Below, piece by piece: positions 1-8,004 of a stretch of DNA of 48,408 nt. The notes under the pieces were generated by a model. That model had not been told where the DNA came from. It saw nothing but the letters and a program-made list of their open reading frames with translations, and did no database searches. The translations under genes and the position numbers were made by a program. Numbering within the stretch: the stretch's first letter is position 1; every line of letters begins with the position of its first letter. This DNA comes from Clostridiales bacterium (lineage in GTDB: Bacteria > Bacillota > Clostridia > Christensenellales > Aristaeellaceae): assembly GCA_004557905.1 (NCBI GenBank), contig SFFH01000005.1, positions 1-48,408 on the forward strand, given 5' to 3'.

Positions 1-12
1 CGAGGTCTTACC

Positions 13-67
13 ACAGTCAAGGTCGGGTCGTATTTGCTTCGCAAATCTCCACCCTTCCCTTGACTGT
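13..67. repeat. Long imperfect inverted repeat at the left edge
   Basis: Ten-base perfect arms (ACAGTCAAGG at 13-22 and its complement at 58-67) enclose a second perfect hairpin, ATTTGC-TTC-GCAAAT at 32-46. The region between is partly complementary. The palindromic-like stretch TGTTTGACACTTCAACA follows near 93-110. This could be the terminator region of the gene to the left, a small non-autonomous repeat, or the end of an insertion element. No transposase is visible, so the nature is open. Confidence 0.45.
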
Positions 68-139
68 TCTCTAGCCGCTTGAGTGTAACCTATGTTTGAC
101 ACTTCAACAGTATTCGCATAAAAACGAAAACGTCACGCA

Positions 140-168
140 TTGACAGCGGATGCAAAATAGGATAAACT
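140..168 (+). promoter_or_regulatory. Predicted sigma-A promoter for the ruv operon
   Basis: A perfect -35 TTGACA at 140-145 is followed after 17 bases by TAAACT at 163-168, four of six matches to the -10 consensus. It lies about 43 bases upstream of the ruvC start. Confidence 0.55.
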
Positions 169-210
169 GAGTTGGTTTCAATTTCTTACGTATAAGAAGG
201 AAGAAAGTTC

Positions 211-705
211 TTGAGAGTACTGGGCATTGACCCCGGCCTGGCGACCATGGGCTGGGGCGTCATCGAGTCGGATGGCTACAGGGACCGCCTGATTCAGTAC
301 GGCGCGCTGGAAACCTATCCGAGGGACACGTTTCCCACGCGCCTGGGCAGCCTGTATACCGGTGTGAAGGGGCTGCTTAATACGTTCAAGCCGGATGAGA
401 TCGCCTTTGAGGAGCTGTTCTTTTCCAAGAACATCACCACGGGCATCCAGGTGGCGGGCGCGCGCGGTGTGGCGCTGGCAGCCTGCCAGAGCTATACGGA
501 CAAGCTGTTTGAATACACGCCGATGCAGATCAAGCAGGCCATCACCGGCTACGGCAACGCGGAAAAGAAGCAGATGCAGCAGATGGTGCGCATGCGCCTG
601 GGGCTGACGGAGATCCCCCGGCCGGACGACGCGGCGGACGCGGTCGCCTGCGCGATCACCCATGCGCATGCCGGCGTGATGCGCGCGCAGTTCAGAATCA
701 AGTGA
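211..705 (+). CDS. ruvC: Holliday junction resolvase RuvC
   Basis: RuvC is the endonuclease that cuts Holliday junctions symmetrically together with the RuvAB branch-migration motor. The 164-residue protein has the family length. The acidic catalytic set is visible: Asp7 in GIDPG, Glu67 in AFEELF, and Asp140/Asp143 in PDDAADAVA, matching E. coli D7, E66, D138 and D141. The start is TTG at 211, chosen because MRVLGIDPG is the conserved N-terminus and a purine-rich AGAAGGAAG ribosome site lies just upstream. It is the first gene of the run ruvC-ruvA-DUF4250-ruvB, with only 28 bases before ruvA. Confidence 0.97.
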   Translation: MRVLGIDPGLATMGWGVIESDGYRDRLIQYGALETYPRDTFPTRLGSLYTGVKGLLNTFKPDEIAFEELFFSKNITTGIQVAGARGVALAACQSYTDKLFEYTPMQIKQAITGYGNAEKKQMQQMVRMRLGLTEIPRPDDAADAVACAITHAHAGVMRAQFRIK

Positions 706-733
706 CCGGGATGCTGTCCCGCGAGAGGAAAAC

Positions 734-1339
734 ATGATTGCATTTATCGAAGGAAAGGTGGCCGAGAAGAACCACGGCGAGCTGGTCATCAATGCCGGCG
801 GCGTGGGCTTTTCGCTGCTGTGCTCCAACGCGACGATTGCCGCCGCGCCGGAGAAGGACAAGACGTTCCGCTGCTATACGGTGATGAACGTGCGCGAGGA
901 CGCCATGGAGCTGTTCGGCTTTGCCAGCAAGCTCGAGCGCGAGATGTTCAAAAAGCTCTGCACGGTCACGGGCGTGGGCGCGAAGACGGCGCTGGGCATT
1001 CTCTCCGCACTGCCGCTGCGCGACCTGTCCATCGCCATCGTCACGGGCGACGTGACCGCGCTCTCCCGCGCGCCGGGCATCGGCAAGAAGACGGCCCAGC
1101 GCATCGTGCTGGAGCTGAGGGACAAGGTGGAGCAGGCGGAGGTTTCCTCGTCCGCGCCGGGCGTCAGCGCGCCGGTTTCCGCGCCGGCGGGCGGCATGGA
1201 GCGCGAGGCGCAGGCGGCCCTGCAGGCCCTGGGATATACGTCCGCCGAGGCGGCGCGCGCGGTCAATCAGGTGCGCGACCAGGCCAATACGGTGGATCAG
1301 ATGGTGCTGCTGGCGCTTCGCCAGATGAGCACGCTGTAA
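734..1339 (+). CDS. ruvA: Holliday junction branch migration protein RuvA
   Basis: RuvA binds the four-way junction as a tetramer and loads the RuvB motor. The 201-residue protein has the usual three parts: an N-terminal OB fold (MIAFIEGKVAEK), tandem helix-hairpin-helix motifs (VTGVGAKTALGIL near residue 75 and APGIGKKTAQRIVLEL near 110), and a C-terminal RuvB-binding helical domain after an Ala/Pro/Ser-rich linker near residues 140-155. It follows ruvC by 28 bases and precedes a small DUF4250 gene by 13 bases, so it is very likely co-transcribed. Confidence 0.97.
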   Translation: MIAFIEGKVAEKNHGELVINAGGVGFSLLCSNATIAAAPEKDKTFRCYTVMNVREDAMELFGFASKLEREMFKKLCTVTGVGAKTALGILSALPLRDLSIAIVTGDVTALSRAPGIGKKTAQRIVLELRDKVEQAEVSSSAPGVSAPVSAPAGGMEREAQAALQALGYTSAEAARAVNQVRDQANTVDQMVLLALRQMSTL

Positions 1340-1352
1340 GGAGGCGTTTGAC

Positions 1353-1526
1353 ATGCTGCCCAGTGATCCGATCATGCTGCTGAGCGTGGTGAACATGAAG
1401 CTGCGCGATTCGTATGCGTCCCTTGCGGCGCTGTGTGACGACCTTGACGTGAGCGAGGAAGAAATCGTAAGCAGGCTGTCTGAGGTTGGTTACGCATATT
1501 CTAAGGAAAGAAATCAGTTTGTTTGA
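1353..1526 (+). CDS. DUF4250 small protein between ruvA and ruvB
   Basis: This 57-residue ORF starts MLPSDPIMLLSVVNMKLRD and ends KERNQFV. I recognise this pattern as DUF4250, a small Clostridia/Bacillota family of unknown function. A strong ribosome site (AAGGAGG, about 1337-1343) overlaps the ruvA stop region, and the start lies 13 bases after ruvA. The ruvB start follows 15 bases after its stop, so it sits inside the ruv operon. The conserved core LCDDLDVSEEEIVSRLSEVGY resembles a small helical fold. No catalytic motif is evident. The position suggests translation coupled to Holliday-junction processing, but that is inference only. Confidence 0.85.
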   Translation: MLPSDPIMLLSVVNMKLRDSYASLAALCDDLDVSEEEIVSRLSEVGYAYSKERNQFV

Positions 1527-1541
1527 GTATGGTGAGAGAAG

Positions 1542-2591
1542 ATGGATGAAGAACGCCTTGTCATGAGCGGCTTCCGCGAGGAGGACGACGATCAGGAGAG
1601 CAGCCTGCGCCCCAAAACGCTGCGCGAATACGTGGGCCAGCAGGCGGTGAAGGACAGCCTGAATATCTACATTCAGGCGGCGCGCCAGAGACGCGAGCCG
1701 CTGGACCATATCCTGCTCTACGGCCCGCCCGGCCTGGGCAAGACGACACTGGCCAACATCGTCGCCGCCGAGATGGGCGCAAACATCCGCGTCACCAGCG
1801 GCCCGGCCATCGAGCGCCCGGGCGATCTGGTCGCGCTGGTGTCGAATCTCTCGCAGGGCGACGTGCTGTTCATCGACGAGATTCACCGCCTGTCCCACGC
1901 CGTGGAAGAGGTGCTCTATCCGGCGATGGAGGACTACGCGCTGGATATCGTCACCGGCAAGGGCGCGATGGCCAACAGCATCCGCATTCAGCTGCCCAAG
2001 TTTACGCTGATCGGCGCGACGACCCGCGCGGGCTCGCTGTCCGCGCCGCTGCGCGACCGCTTCGGCATCATCTTCCGGCTGCAGATGTACACCACCGAGG
2101 AGCTCATGCAGATCGTGCATCACTCCGCGGGCGTGCTGGACATCCGGGCGGACGAGGAGGGCGTGCGCGAGATCGCGCGCCGCAGCCGCGGCACCCCGCG
2201 TATCGTCAACCGTTGGCTCAAACGCGTGCGCGACTATGCGCAGGTGCGCGGCGACGGCGTGATTACCCGGGAGATTGCGCGCCAGGCGCTGGCGATGCTG
2301 GATGTGGACGAGCTGGGCCTGGACCGCACGGACCGCGCGATGCTGCACACGATGATGGTCAAGTTCGGCGGCCGGCCGGTGGGCCTGGATACGCTGGCGG
2401 CGACGACCGGCGAGGACGCGGTGACCATCGAGGACGTGATCGAGCCGTACCTGATGCAGCTGGGCTTCATCATGCGCACGCCGCGCGGACGCATCTGCAC
2501 GCAGGCGGCGTATGATCATATGAAGATTCCCATGCCGCAGGAAACGCGCACGCAGAGCAGGGGAGAAGGACAGATCAGCCTGCTGGACTGA
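1542..2591 (+). CDS. ruvB: Holliday junction branch migration ATPase RuvB
   Basis: RuvB is the AAA+ hexameric motor that drives branch migration with RuvA. The 349-residue protein shows Walker A GPPGLGKTT at residues 61-69, Walker B FIDEIHRL with Asp112/Glu113, the sensor-1 region LIGATTRAG followed by the arginine-finger segment LRDRFG, and the C-terminal winged helix ending near GRICTQAAYDH. Start ATG 1542 follows a GAGAGAAG ribosome site. The acidic N-terminus (EEDDDQESSLRPKTL) is normal for the family. It is the last gene of the ruv cluster; queA follows after 113 bases that hold a hairpin repeat. Confidence 0.97.
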   Translation: MDEERLVMSGFREEDDDQESSLRPKTLREYVGQQAVKDSLNIYIQAARQRREPLDHILLYGPPGLGKTTLANIVAAEMGANIRVTSGPAIERPGDLVALVSNLSQGDVLFIDEIHRLSHAVEEVLYPAMEDYALDIVTGKGAMANSIRIQLPKFTLIGATTRAGSLSAPLRDRFGIIFRLQMYTTEELMQIVHHSAGVLDIRADEEGVREIARRSRGTPRIVNRWLKRVRDYAQVRGDGVITREIARQALAMLDVDELGLDRTDRAMLHTMMVKFGGRPVGLDTLAATTGEDAVTIEDVIEPYLMQLGFIMRTPRGRICTQAAYDHMKIPMPQETRTQSRGEGQISLLD

Positions 2592-2618
2592 TCATTGATG
2601 GATAAGCTGCGCAGATAT

Positions 2619-2681
2619 GCGCGAAGCGAAGAAGGGGTTCGGGGACAATGTCCCCGAGCGGGTTTGGGCGGCAGCCCAACG
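2619..2681 (+). repeat. Double-hairpin dispersed repeat, copy 1
   Basis: This 63-base element lies between ruvB and queA and matches a second copy at 7265-7327 without gaps (9 differences by eye). It contains two hairpins: TCGGGGAC-aat-GTCCCCGA and TGGGC-ggca-GCCCA. Differences between the copies preserve base pairing in the first hairpin, which suggests that the folded form matters. It has no coding capacity of its own. Confidence 0.8.
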
Positions 2682-2704
2682 TACTCCGATAAAGAAGGAA
2701 GACT

Positions 2705-3733
2705 ATGAAGACATCCGATTTTAACTACAACCTGCCGGAGGAGCTGATCGCGCAGACGCCTGCCTGTCCGCGCGATTCCAGCCGCCTGCTGGTCTATCAC
2801 AGAAACACAGGCGCCATCGAGCACAGAATCTTTCACGATGTGGTCGACTATCTGAATCCCGGCGACGTGCTCGTCGTCAACCAGACCCGCGTCATCCCTG
2901 CACGCCTGTACGGCGTGAAGGAGGGCACCGGCGGGGCGATTGAGTTCCTGCTGCTGCGCAGGCTGAACCTCACCGACTGGGAGGTCATCCTCAAGCCCGG
3001 CAAAAAGGCCAAGCCCGGCGCGCGCTTCGTGTTCGGCGAGGGCGAGCTGCGGGCCGAGGTGCTGTCGATGGCTGAGGACGGCGGGCGCACCGTTCGCTTT
3101 GAGTATGAGGGCGTGTTTGAGGACGTGCTCGACCGTCTGGGTCAGATGCCCCTGCCGCCGTACATCCACGAGAAGCTGGAGGACAAGTCCCGCTATCAGA
3201 CGGTCTATGCCAAGGTGGACGGCAGCGCCGCCGCGCCGACGGCCGGCCTGCACTTTACGCCCGAGCTGCTGGAGCGCGTGCGCGCCAAGGGCGTGGAGAT
3301 CGTGCCAGTGCTGCTGCATGTGGGCCTGGGCACGTTCCGCCCCGTCAAGGAGGAGGACGTCGCCAACCATCACATGCACAGCGAGTATTACGAGGTCACG
3401 CCCGAACAGGCGGAGCGGATCAACGCCGCCCGCGCACGCGGCGGCCGCGTGGTCTGCGTGGGCACCACCAGCGTGCGGACGCTGGAAACCGTGGCGACGG
3501 AGGACGGCATCGTCCATCCGGGCAGCGGCTTTACGCAGATTTTTATCACGCCGGGGGTTCCGATCAAGGCGGTGGACGCGCTGATCACCAATTTCCACCT
3601 GCCCCAGAGCACGCTGCTGATGCTCATCTCCGCGCTGATGGGCCGCGAGAACGCGCTGCATACCTATGAGATCGCCGTGAAGGAGCGCTACCGCTTCTTC
3701 AGCTTTGGCGATGCGATGATGATAACGGATTGA
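2705..3733 (+). CDS. queA: S-adenosylmethionine:tRNA ribosyltransferase-isomerase QueA
   Basis: QueA transfers and isomerises the ribosyl group of S-adenosylmethionine onto 7-aminomethyl-7-deazaguanine at tRNA position 34, giving epoxyqueuosine. The 342-residue length is normal. Family landmarks are the N-terminal FNYNLPEELIAQTPACPRDSSRLL, the central YQTVYAK and AAPTAGLHFT, GLGTFRPVK, and the C-terminal TNFHLPQSTLLMLISAL. Start ATG 2705 follows GAAGGAAG. The gene is 13 bases upstream of tgt, the enzyme acting one step earlier, so the two form a queuosine operon. Confidence 0.97.
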   Translation: MKTSDFNYNLPEELIAQTPACPRDSSRLLVYHRNTGAIEHRIFHDVVDYLNPGDVLVVNQTRVIPARLYGVKEGTGGAIEFLLLRRLNLTDWEVILKPGKKAKPGARFVFGEGELRAEVLSMAEDGGRTVRFEYEGVFEDVLDRLGQMPLPPYIHEKLEDKSRYQTVYAKVDGSAAAPTAGLHFTPELLERVRAKGVEIVPVLLHVGLGTFRPVKEEDVANHHMHSEYYEVTPEQAERINAARARGGRVVCVGTTSVRTLETVATEDGIVHPGSGFTQIFITPGVPIKAVDALITNFHLPQSTLLMLISALMGRENALHTYEIAVKERYRFFSFGDAMMITD

Positions 3734-3746
3734 AAGGATTGACAAT

Positions 3747-4874
3747 ATGCCGTCCCCTGTAACCTTTGATCTCGTCAAGAAGGACGCGAAGACCCACGCC
3801 CGCCGCGGCGTCGTCCATACGCCCCACGGCGACATCCAGACCCCGATCTTCATGCCCGTGGGCACGCAGGCCACCGTTAAGGCGATGACCGAGCGTGAGC
3901 TCAAGGAGATCGGCGCCCAGATCATTCTCTCCAACACCTATCACCTGCACATCCGCCCCGGCGAGGAGCTCATCCGCGAGGCCGGCGGCCTGCATCAGTT
4001 CATGAGCTGGGATCGCCCGATCCTGACGGACTCCGGCGGATTCCAGGTCTTCTCGCTGGCCAGCCTGCGCAAGATCAAGGAGGAGGGCGTGCACTTCCGC
4101 AGCCACCTCGACGGCAGCAAGATGTTCATCGGCCCGGAGACCTCCATGGACATCCAGCAGGCGCTGGGCAGCGACATCGCCATGGCGTTTGACGTGTGCT
4201 CGCCGTATCCCTGCGATCACCGCACCGCCATGGAGGCCATGCACCGTACGCACCGCTGGGCTGAGCGCTGCAAGGCGCACCACACGCGGGAGGATCAGGC
4301 TGTGTTCGGCATCGTGCAGGGCGCGTTCTATGAGGACCTGCGCATCGAGAGCGCCAAGACGCTAGCCGACATGGATTTCCCGGGCTACGGCATCGGCGGA
4401 TTGTCCGTCGGCGAGCCCAAGCCGGTCATGTACGGGATGCTCGAGGCGATCATGCCGTACATGCCGGAGCACAAGCCGCGCTACCTGATGGGCGTGGGCA
4501 GCCCGGACTGCCTGGTCGAGGGCGTGTACCGCGGCGTGGATATGTTTGACTGTGTGCTCGCCACCCGCGTGGCCCGCAACGGCACCTGCTTCACCGACAG
4601 CGGCCGTCTGGTCATCCGCAACGCGCAGTACGCGCACGACTTCGGCCCGATTGAGGAGGGCTGCGACTGCTACGCCTGCCGCAACTACTCCCGCGCGTAC
4701 ATCCGTCACCTGCTCAAGGCCGGCGAGATCACCGGCGGCCGGCTGGCGACCATCCACAACCTGCGCTACCTGCTGCGCCTGATGGAGCGCATCCGGCAGG
4801 CCATCGAGGAGGACCGCTTCGAGGAGTTCCGCCGCGATTTCTTCAACAAATACGACATGAGCCGCAATTTCTGA
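3747..4874 (+). CDS. tgt: tRNA-guanine transglycosylase
   Basis: Bacterial Tgt swaps guanine-34 in GUN-anticodon tRNAs for the queuosine precursor preQ1. The 375-residue protein shows ILTDSGGFQVFSL (substrate-binding Asp), GGLSVGEPK, the MFDCVLATRVARNGT segment with the nucleophilic Asp, and the zinc site CDCYACRNYSRAYIRH near the C-terminus. The start at 3747 follows AAAGGATTGACAAT. It directly follows queA. In many Clostridia yajC comes next, but here a GH2 gene intervenes. Confidence 0.97.
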   Translation: MPSPVTFDLVKKDAKTHARRGVVHTPHGDIQTPIFMPVGTQATVKAMTERELKEIGAQIILSNTYHLHIRPGEELIREAGGLHQFMSWDRPILTDSGGFQVFSLASLRKIKEEGVHFRSHLDGSKMFIGPETSMDIQQALGSDIAMAFDVCSPYPCDHRTAMEAMHRTHRWAERCKAHHTREDQAVFGIVQGAFYEDLRIESAKTLADMDFPGYGIGGLSVGEPKPVMYGMLEAIMPYMPEHKPRYLMGVGSPDCLVEGVYRGVDMFDCVLATRVARNGTCFTDSGRLVIRNAQYAHDFGPIEEGCDCYACRNYSRAYIRHLLKAGEITGGRLATIHNLRYLLRLMERIRQAIEEDRFEEFRRDFFNKYDMSRNF

Positions 4875-4888
4875 TGCGGATACAAGCG

Positions 4889-4924
4889 CGTTCTTCCTTC
4901 CCGGCGGAGGGAAGAACGTTCTTA
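4889..4924 (+). terminator. Predicted intrinsic terminator after tgt
   Basis: A 13-bp stem (4889-4901 with 4906-4918, one G-T wobble) has a CGGC loop and is followed by TTCTTAT. The U-run is short, so termination may be partial and could allow read-through into the GH2 gene. Confidence 0.55.
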
Positions 4925-4953
4925 TAACTGACGGATGAAAAGGAGAGAATTCC

Positions 4954-6612
4954 ATGCAGCGACTGTTTCCCGAGCATCATCTGCGCAGACATCTGGAGTT
5001 GCCCCCGCTGTGGACGCTGACGACGCTTGACGCGGGCGGGCTTGATCATCCCGTGCAGACCGTCGTGCCCTGCGTGTGGGAGAGCATCCCCGGCCTGCGG
5101 GCGTACAAGGGCCGCGCCGCGTACGAGAACACGTTTGAAGCCGGCGGCACGCTGCGCTTTGTGTTCGGCGGCGTGAGCTTCCGTGCCCAGGTCTATCTGG
5201 ACGGCGAGCAGATCGCCGGGCACTACGGCGCGTTCACTGCCTTTGACGCGGTGGCGGAGAACGTGCCGCACGGCATCCACACGCTGCGCATCGTGGCGGA
5301 CAACCGCTATGGCGAGGACTCCGCGCTGCATGTGGAAAACGACTATTACAGCTACGGCGGCGTGAACCGCCCGGTGGACGTGCAGCAGCTGGGCGACGCG
5401 TACCTGACGGACCTGTCCGTGCGCACCCGCTGCGAGGCGGGGCAGTGGATCGCCGATGTGCAGGTCACCGCGCACAGTCTTTGCGATGAGGACCGGGAGA
5501 TCAGCGTCTTCGTCAGCGCGGGCTCGGCGGAGCATCTGTTCAAGGCACAGCATCTGCCTGCGCGCGGACGCCTCGTGCTCAACGCATCGCTCCCGGCGCA
5601 GAACGTGCGGCCCTGGAGCCCGGAGAGCCCGCAGCTCTGCATGGCCCGTGCCGTGCTGCTTGAGAATGGACGGCCCACGGACGACCTGTGCGACCGCTTC
5701 GGCTACCGCGAGGTGAAGGTTGAAGGGAACAGAATTCTGCTCAACGGCAAGCCGCTGGTCATCAAGGGCTTCAACCGGCACGAGACGTACGCCGACTTCG
5801 GCAGTGCTGTGCCGCTGCAGGCGATGGTTCACGATATTCAGCTCATGAAGGACATGAACGCCAACGCCGTGCGCACCTGCCACTATCCCAACGATCCGCG
5901 CTTCCTCGACCTGTGCGACGAGATGGGCATGCTGGTATGGGAGGAGGTGCACGCGCGCGGCCTGGTGGAGCAGCAGATGCTCCATCCGCTGTTCAGGCCG
6001 CAGACGGAGCAGTGCGCCCGCGAGATGGTCGCTCAGCACGGCAATCATCCCAGCATCTTCATCTGGGGCTGCCTGAATGAGTGCGAGGATACCACGCCCG
6101 CCAGCGCGGAGATTTTCCGCTGGAACTACGATCTGCTGCGCAGGCTCGATCCCTCCCGCCCGGTGACGGCCGCGCTGCTGGACCGCAGGGGCAGCCGGGT
6201 GCTCGCCGACAGCGACGTGGACAGCCTCAACCTCTATCCGCTCTGGTATCATCCGACGGACCCGGCCGTGCATGTGGAGAAGATGACCCGCTGGGCCGCG
6301 GAGAACGGCGGCGCGGGCAAGCCGGTGCTCATCAGCGAGATCGGCGCGGGCGGCATCTACGGCAATCACGACCCGGCCATGCCCAAGTGGTCCGAGGAGC
6401 GCCAGGCTGAGATCGTGCGGCGGCAGATCGACGCGGTGCTCTCTCATCCGGCGTGCAGCGGCATCTTCCTGTGGCAGTTCGCTGACACGCGCGTGGACGA
6501 GAGCTGGGCGGAGAAGCGGCCGGGGTGCCTGAACAACAAGGGCGTGGTCGATTCCTACCGCCGGCCGAAGCTCGCATATGCGGCGGTGAAGCAGGCCTTT
6601 GCCCGGTATTGA
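4954..6612 (+). CDS. GH2 glycoside hydrolase, probable beta-glucuronidase
   Basis: This 552-residue protein has GH2 architecture: N-terminal jelly-roll sugar-binding domain (to about residue 150), immunoglobulin-like domain (about 150-260) and TIM barrel (about 265-552). The acid/base is Glu376 in CLNEC; the nucleophile is Glu462 in ISEIGAG. Near the C-terminus, Asn527-x-Lys529 in LNNKGV aligns with the NxK motif that binds the glucuronate carboxylate in beta-glucuronidases, so glucuronidase is favoured over galactosidase. There is no signal peptide, so it is cytoplasmic. The protein is slightly shorter than E. coli GusA. Start ATG 4954 follows AAAGGAGAG. It lies between tgt and yajC, an unusual place, with no sugar transporter beside it. 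Confidence 0.82.
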   Translation: MQRLFPEHHLRRHLELPPLWTLTTLDAGGLDHPVQTVVPCVWESIPGLRAYKGRAAYENTFEAGGTLRFVFGGVSFRAQVYLDGEQIAGHYGAFTAFDAVAENVPHGIHTLRIVADNRYGEDSALHVENDYYSYGGVNRPVDVQQLGDAYLTDLSVRTRCEAGQWIADVQVTAHSLCDEDREISVFVSAGSAEHLFKAQHLPARGRLVLNASLPAQNVRPWSPESPQLCMARAVLLENGRPTDDLCDRFGYREVKVEGNRILLNGKPLVIKGFNRHETYADFGSAVPLQAMVHDIQLMKDMNANAVRTCHYPNDPRFLDLCDEMGMLVWEEVHARGLVEQQMLHPLFRPQTEQCAREMVAQHGNHPSIFIWGCLNECEDTTPASAEIFRWNYDLLRRLDPSRPVTAALLDRRGSRVLADSDVDSLNLYPLWYHPTDPAVHVEKMTRWAAENGGAGKPVLISEIGAGGIYGNHDPAMPKWSEERQAEIVRRQIDAVLSHPACSGIFLWQFADTRVDESWAEKRPGCLNNKGVVDSYRRPKLAYAAVKQAFARY

Positions 6613-6624
6613 CGCGGACGTGCA

Positions 6625-6677
6625 AAAAACCGCCGGAGCCGGCGTGAATTCTGCCTGCGGCCCTTGCGGTTTTCTCC
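6625..6677 (+). terminator. Possible terminator after the GH2 gene
   Basis: AAAACCGC near 6627 can pair with GCGGTTTT near 6667-6674, closing over an internal CGCCGG/CCGGCG hairpin; a T-rich stretch follows. Fold-based only, of moderate strength. Confidence 0.4.
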
Positions 6678-6692
6678 CGTTCCATGTATAAT
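6664..6692 (+). promoter_or_regulatory. Predicted promoter for yajC
   Basis: TTGCGG at 6664-6669 and a perfect TATAAT at 6687-6692 are separated by 17 bases. The -10 lies 45 bases before the chosen yajC start. Confidence 0.6.
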
Positions 6693-6737
6693 AGGAATGC
6701 TGTATTTTGCAAATTTTGAAAGGATGTGTCTTTTTCC

Positions 6738-7127
6738 ATGAATGCCAAGCTCATGAGCCTGCTGGCTGACGCGACCGCGGCTGCCGAGGCGACTGCCGGC
6801 GCCGAGGCCGAGATGTCCACCGGCGCGATGATCATCTACTACGCCGTGCAGTTCCTGCCGATGATCCTCATCTTCGTCATCTTCTACTTCATGCTCATCC
6901 GTCCGCAGCGCAAGAAGGACAAGGAAGCCAAGAAGATGCTGGAGAACCTGAAGGTTGGCGACCGCATCTGCACCATCGGCGGCATCTACGGCACCATCGT
7001 GCGCATCAAGGACGAGGTGCTGACCATCGAGGTCGGCGAGCAGAAGACCCAGATGATGATCGCGCGCTGGGCGGTCCGCAACGTCGAGCAGCTCTCCGTG
7101 ACCAACGACGCCGAGACCCTCATCTGA
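6738..7127 (+). CDS. yajC: Preprotein translocase subunit YajC
   Basis: YajC is a small membrane partner of the SecDF-YajC complex that assists Sec-dependent export. The 129-residue protein has an Ala/Glu-rich N-terminus, one membrane segment (FLPMILIFVIFYFMLI, about residues 38-56), then the family signature RPQRKKDKEAKKML and the soluble domain with GDRICTIGGIYGTI. I chose ATG 6738 over the in-frame GTG at 6726 because AAAGGA at 6719-6724 is only one base from the GTG. The N-terminus before the membrane segment is longer than usual. No secD or secF is in the window. Confidence 0.93.
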   Translation: MNAKLMSLLADATAAAEATAGAEAEMSTGAMIIYYAVQFLPMILIFVIFYFMLIRPQRKKDKEAKKMLENLKVGDRICTIGGIYGTIVRIKDEVLTIEVGEQKTQMMIARWAVRNVEQLSVTNDAETLI

Positions 7128-7164
7128 CCGGCTGCCTGACACGGTTCCTCAAATCCGCATAATC

Positions 7165-7209
7165 AAAACCGCTCTGTCATAGGGTTGACCATGACAGAGC
7201 GGCTTTTTC
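7165..7209 (+). terminator. Intrinsic terminator after yajC
   Basis: A perfect 12-bp stem (CCGCTCTGTCAT at 7169-7180 with 7191-7202) and a 10-base loop are followed by CTTTTTCTT. Confidence 0.85.
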
Positions 7210-7264
7210 TTGGTCATGATGTTTTCATACTGAGACTGTTTTGCTTCTATAAGCTTGAATGCAA

Positions 7265-7327
7265 GCGCGAAGCGGAGAAGGGGTTTGGGGATGAAATCCC
7301 CAAGCAGGTTTGGGCGGCAGCCCATCG
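7265..7327 (+). repeat. Double-hairpin dispersed repeat, copy 2
   Basis: Gap-free 63-base homologue of 2619-2681. Hairpin 1 is TTGGGGAT-gaa-ATCCCCAA here; the two changed base pairs relative to copy 1 (C-G to T-A, twice) are compensatory. Hairpin 2 (TGGGC-ggca-GCCCA) is unchanged. It lies upstream of the TIGR04086 gene. Confidence 0.8.
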
Positions 7328-7387
7328 TTTCCTGATTTCTTTGAGAAAAAGCAGTTTCAGGACGGAAGCTCAAACGTTTGGGGAGGG

Positions 7388-7858
7388 ATGGACGTGGACA
7401 GCAAGGCGCAGCCTTTTGTGCAGAAGACGGATCGGGGGCTGGATTCCTTCAAGCGCTCCATGCGCCGGAGCGTGCGCAGGGGAAGGGGAAAAAGCGCGCT
7501 GGGCGCGGTGCTCAGGGGCGTGCTCGTGAGCGCAAGCATCACGGTGATCAGCGTGGCCATCTTCGCGCTGATCCTCAACTGGTGGGACGCGAGCGACCGG
7601 GCGATCACGGCGATCAACCAGGTCGTCAAGTTTGTCTCCATTCTCGCGGGCGTGGTGTCGGCCCTGAATGGCCAGACGCAGGGCGGAACGGCCCGCGGCG
7701 TGTGCGTGGGCTTTCTGTACATGGCGCTGGGCATCCTCTGCTACTGCCTGCTGATGGGGGAGAACCCGTCGCTGACCTCATATCTGGCAGACCTGGGCAT
7801 GGGCGTGGCCAGCGGCGGCCTGTTCGGGATGATCCTCACCTCGCGCAGGAGCGCCTGA
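7388..7858 (+). CDS. TIGR04086-type membrane protein
   Basis: A 156-residue integral membrane protein with a basic N-terminus (KRSMRRSVRRGRGKS) and about four membrane segments beginning at GVLVSASITVISVAIFALIL. The pattern, length and position after yajC match the TIGR04086 family of Clostridia, whose function is unknown. Start is uncertain: ATG 7388 almost touches GGGAGG, while GTG 7394 has a better seven-base spacing. Residues GVVSALNGQTQGGTARGV in the middle are the most conserved-looking part. Confidence 0.7.
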   Translation: MDVDSKAQPFVQKTDRGLDSFKRSMRRSVRRGRGKSALGAVLRGVLVSASITVISVAIFALILNWWDASDRAITAINQVVKFVSILAGVVSALNGQTQGGTARGVCVGFLYMALGILCYCLLMGENPSLTSYLADLGMGVASGGLFGMILTSRRSA

Positions 7859-7975
7859 GCACGGGAAGACGGCAGGCGGCGTGCCGGGAAGGCTTCCGTA
7901 TTCCGGGTCGGGCAACGGGGAAGAGACGATCTTCACCCGCAGACAGAAAAAACTCTGCAATCACAGATGTTTTAC

Positions 7976-8004
7976 TTGCAACTCCAGCGCAACAGTGATA
8001 GAAT
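7976..8004 (+). promoter_or_regulatory. Predicted promoter for the antiporter gene
   Basis: TTGCAA at 7976-7981 and TAGAAT at 7999-8004 are separated by 17 bases, about 70 bases upstream of the start codon. Confidence 0.5.
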
